This document shows, one piece after another, positions 20,972 through 22,966 of a stretch of DNA of 22,966 nt. This DNA comes from Acidobacteriota bacterium (GTDB taxonomy: Bacteria; Acidobacteriota; Blastocatellia; Pyrinomonadales; Pyrinomonadaceae): contig JAEWBM010000007.1 in NCBI GenBank assembly GCA_023391155.1, positions 1 to 22,966 on the forward strand. Direction: 5' to 3'. The notes under the pieces are model-generated. The model saw only the letters and a list, made by a program, of their open reading frames with translations. It was not told where the DNA came from and made no database searches. Each line of letters begins with the position of its first letter. The stretch's first letter is position 1. Position numbers and translations under genes: made by a program.

Positions 20972-22102
20972 ATGGAATCGGCACTTAAAACTGCATTTCC
21001 GTTCATAGTTTACGGCCTTGCCATCGTAGCGGTCTTTGGCGGCGTGATGATGATCGTTGCCTATACGGTCCTTGCCGAGCGAAAGGTCTTAGGTTGGATC
21101 CAGGGCCGTATCGGCCCGAACCGCGTCGGGCCCTGGGGCCTGTTCCAGCCTTTTGCCGATCTTCTTAAGTTTATCCTTAAGGAGGACCTGGTTCCGGACA
21201 AGGCGACGAAGTTCATCTACTTCCTTGCCCCCGTTATCGCATTGACGGCGGCGCTATTGCCGATGGTCTTTTACCCGTTCGGGCCGCGGATCAATGACCC
21301 GTTGGGCTGGCTCGTTCCCTACACAGAAGGCATTCCATACATCGGCGACGCAATGCCGTGGATCGCCGAGCAGGCCATCAACATGCCGCTGACGATCGCA
21401 CAGGTGGACGTGGGGCTGCTCTTTATATTGGCCATAACATCGGTCGGCGTTTACGGCATCGCTCTCGCCGGATGGTCGTCGAACAACAAATATTCGCTGA
21501 TGGGCGGGCTGCGTTCCTCGGCACAGATGATCTCGTACGAGCTTGCGATGGGTGCGTCGGTACTCGGCGTGGTCCTGCTCGCGGGCACGCTCGACTTGAA
21601 CGGCATAATCAACGCCCAGGCGAATTCGCCGTGGTATATGCGGTGGTTCATCGTACCGCAGTTCATCGGCTTTATCGTCTTTTTGATTGCGGCATTCGCC
21701 GAAACGAACCGGGTTCCGTTCGATCTGCCGGAAGCGGAGACGGAATTGGTCGCCGGTTTCCATACAGAATATTCGGCACTGAAATTTGCCCTGTTCTTTA
21801 TGGCCGAGTACGTAAATATGTTTACGGTCTCGGTGCTGGTGGTCGTGCTTTTCCTCGGCGGATGGTATGTACCGGGACTGGGACGGCTGCTCGAGCCGGG
21901 CAGCATCGCTTACGCACTGGTCAGCCATGTGGCGTTTTTGCTCAAAATATTCTTTTTCCTTTTCTTATATATCTGGATCCGCGGAACGCTGCCGCGATTC
22001 AGGTTTGACCAGTTGATGCTTTTCGGCTGGAAGTTTCTGCTGCCGTTGGGAATAGCCAACGTGATAGTGACGATCATTATCGTTTACTTTATGAACCGGT
22101 AG
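20972..22102 (+). CDS. nuoH: NADH-quinone oxidoreductase subunit H
   Basis: A 376-residue membrane subunit (ND1 homologue) that completes the quinone channel. It has about eight or nine hydrophobic helices. The signature ERKVLGWIQGRIGPNRVGP is at ~35-53, followed by GLFQPFADLLKFILKEDLVP. The charged loop AETNRVPFDLPEAETELVAG (near residues 245-264) is the most conserved part and lines the proton/quinone path. It begins 6 bp after nuoG, so the two are tightly coupled. Length is slightly above the usual ~330-350, mainly in the loop after helix 2. The next gene is nuoJ, not nuoI. Confidence 0.96.
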   Translation: MESALKTAFPFIVYGLAIVAVFGGVMMIVAYTVLAERKVLGWIQGRIGPNRVGPWGLFQPFADLLKFILKEDLVPDKATKFIYFLAPVIALTAALLPMVFYPFGPRINDPLGWLVPYTEGIPYIGDAMPWIAEQAINMPLTIAQVDVGLLFILAITSVGVYGIALAGWSSNNKYSLMGGLRSSAQMISYELAMGASVLGVVLLAGTLDLNGIINAQANSPWYMRWFIVPQFIGFIVFLIAAFAETNRVPFDLPEAETELVAGFHTEYSALKFALFFMAEYVNMFTVSVLVVVLFLGGWYVPGLGRLLEPGSIAYALVSHVAFLLKIFFFLFLYIWIRGTLPRFRFDQLMLFGWKFLLPLGIANVIVTIIIVYFMNR

Positions 22103-22133
22103 CCGGCGATCGCCGCGTTACCGGGCACTAATT

Positions 22134-22703
22134 ATGGGGAGCGTAGTCTTTTTTCTGTTGGCGGGATTTGCTATTGCGTGCGCTGCATCGATGGTGTATC
22201 ACCGCAATCCGCTGTATAGCGCGATATCGCTGGTCGGAGTATTTCTCGGGCTTGCGGGACTTTATCTGACGCTTGCCGCACCGTTTATCGCCGTCACGCA
22301 GATACTTGTGTATGCGGGCGCGATCATGGTGCTGGTGGTGTTTGTGATAATGCTGCTGAACTTGGACGAGGACAACGCGCTCAACCGCCTGCGTTACCTG
22401 TACGTAGTCGGCGGGGGGCTCGGAATCGCGCTGCTGGCACAGACGTTCTTTATTTTTTATGCGGTGCTAAAGGCGCCTAAGCAGCCGGTCGATCCCAATG
22501 TCACTGCGGGGCGGACGATGAGCATCGGAACCTCGATGTACACAGAATATCTGCTCCCGGTCGAGATAGTCGCCGTGATGCTGCTGATGGCGATAATCGG
22601 TGCGGTCGTGCTGGTGAGAAAGGTCGAACATCCGCACCTCGAACTGGTCGAGGAAACCGCCGAGCTAAGGGAATCCGCTGAAGAGGAAGCAAGAAACGCG
22701 TAA
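22134..22703 (+). CDS. nuoJ: NADH-quinone oxidoreductase subunit J
   Basis: A 189-residue membrane-arm subunit (ND6 homologue). Five hydrophobic helices are visible, at roughly 3-20, 29-48, 54-76, 88-110 and 140-161. The family motif NPLYSAISLVGVFLGLAGLY is followed by AVTQILVYAGAIMVLVVFVIML, which contains the pi-bulge helix. The C-terminal ~30 residues are acidic (EETAELRESAEEEARNA). It follows nuoH by 31 bp, with a 12-bp perfect palindrome containing GCGATCGC in the gap. The 15 bp to nuoK show no signal beyond a coupling distance. Confidence 0.95.
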   Translation: MGSVVFFLLAGFAIACAASMVYHRNPLYSAISLVGVFLGLAGLYLTLAAPFIAVTQILVYAGAIMVLVVFVIMLLNLDEDNALNRLRYLYVVGGGLGIALLAQTFFIFYAVLKAPKQPVDPNVTAGRTMSIGTSMYTEYLLPVEIVAVMLLMAIIGAVVLVRKVEHPHLELVEETAELRESAEEEARNA

Positions 22704-22718
22704 GGCTGAACATCTGAA

Positions 22719-22966
22719 ATGGAACCAAGTCTGGAAAATTACCTGGCCCTTTCCGGGATACTGTTTACGATCGGTGCGGTCGGCGTCGTCTATAAGCGAA
22801 ACGCCATCGGGATGTTCATGTGCATCGAGCTGATGCTCAACGCCGTGAACCTGACCTTCGTCGCCTTTTCGCGCTATTACACGGATGTGACCGGCCAACT
22901 GTTCGTCTTTATGGTAATGAGCGTTGCTGCGGCCGAGGCCGCCGGCGGCCACCGGATAATCAACGC
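22719..22966 (+). CDS. nuoK: NADH-quinone oxidoreductase subunit K (3' end cut by window)
   Basis: The first 82 codons of NuoK (ND4L homologue; full length about 100). It starts MEPSLENYLALSGILFTIGA. Conserved membrane glutamates are Glu37 in CIELMLNAVNL and Glu73 in AAAEAA. Both line the proton path of the membrane arm. The last readable residues are GGHRIIN, where the family has about VGLAIIV: three or four unexpected changes within 20 bp of the window edge. This could be real divergence or poor sequence at a contig end. The usual neighbours nuoL, nuoM and nuoN should follow outside the window. Confidence 0.93.
   Translation, partial: MEPSLENYLALSGILFTIGAVGVVYKRNAIGMFMCIELMLNAVNLTFVAFSRYYTDVTGQLFVFMVMSVAAAEAAGGHRIIN

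Noticed and set aside
22104..22115. 12-bp palindrome CGGCGATCGCCG in the nuoH-nuoJ spacer, resembling the cyanobacterial HIP1 octamer
   Set aside because: It is a single copy of a GC-rich palindrome; no sign of over-representation can be judged from this window.

Overview
The window is bacterial chromosome, GC-rich and densely coded on both strands. The best guess is an Acidobacteriota member of the Blastocatellia/Pyrinomonadaceae type. That guess rests on gene content only: a secreted SpoIVB-like S55 peptidase in a non-sporulation context, an acidobacterial-looking conserved unknown next to thiSG, and a bTHX ribosomal protein. There is no rRNA or phylogenetic marker to confirm it. I see no tRNA, rRNA, CRISPR array, insertion sequence or prophage.

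Layout. Positions 1-632 (minus) hold the start of a B12-binding radical SAM protein, cut by the window edge. An SDR oxidoreductase (748-1557, minus) is divergent from an SbcD/MRE11-type nuclease (1658-2926), which overlaps a LON-domain protein by an ATGA junction. An alpha/beta-hydrolase-fold protein without its catalytic Ser and His follows (3633-4598, minus). It is divergent from the S55 peptidase-like exported protein (4731-6593), and then comes a MESH1-type (p)ppGpp hydrolase (6662-7207).

The only gene-free stretch over 300 bp (7208-7538) is packed with repeats: a 21-bp tandem array, a perfect hairpin and an array with 7-bp periodicity. Next are a minus-strand cluster moaD / secreted unknown / moaE (molybdopterin synthase) and, divergently, a cardiolipin-synthase-like phospholipase D protein coupled to an EEP-family phosphoesterase. 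The minus-strand thiamine genes thiS and thiG follow, preceded by a conserved unknown.

From 13530 to the window end runs the respiratory complex I operon nuoABCDEFGHJK, reading right from a good sigma70-like promoter (TTGACA, 17 bp, TACGAT). Three features of the operon stand out. A 44-codon gene for ribosomal protein bTHX sits between nuoF and nuoG. nuoI is absent from its usual place between nuoH and nuoJ. The spacers between nuoA and nuoF all carry inverted repeats, including a 77-bp heptamer-periodic element that fills the nuoD-nuoE gap.

I did not find a clearly new multi-gene system. The strongest unexplained signals are the heptamer-periodic elements, the 21-bp array, the ribosomal-protein gene inside complex I, the secreted protein nested between moaD and moaE, and the catalytically dead hydrolase.
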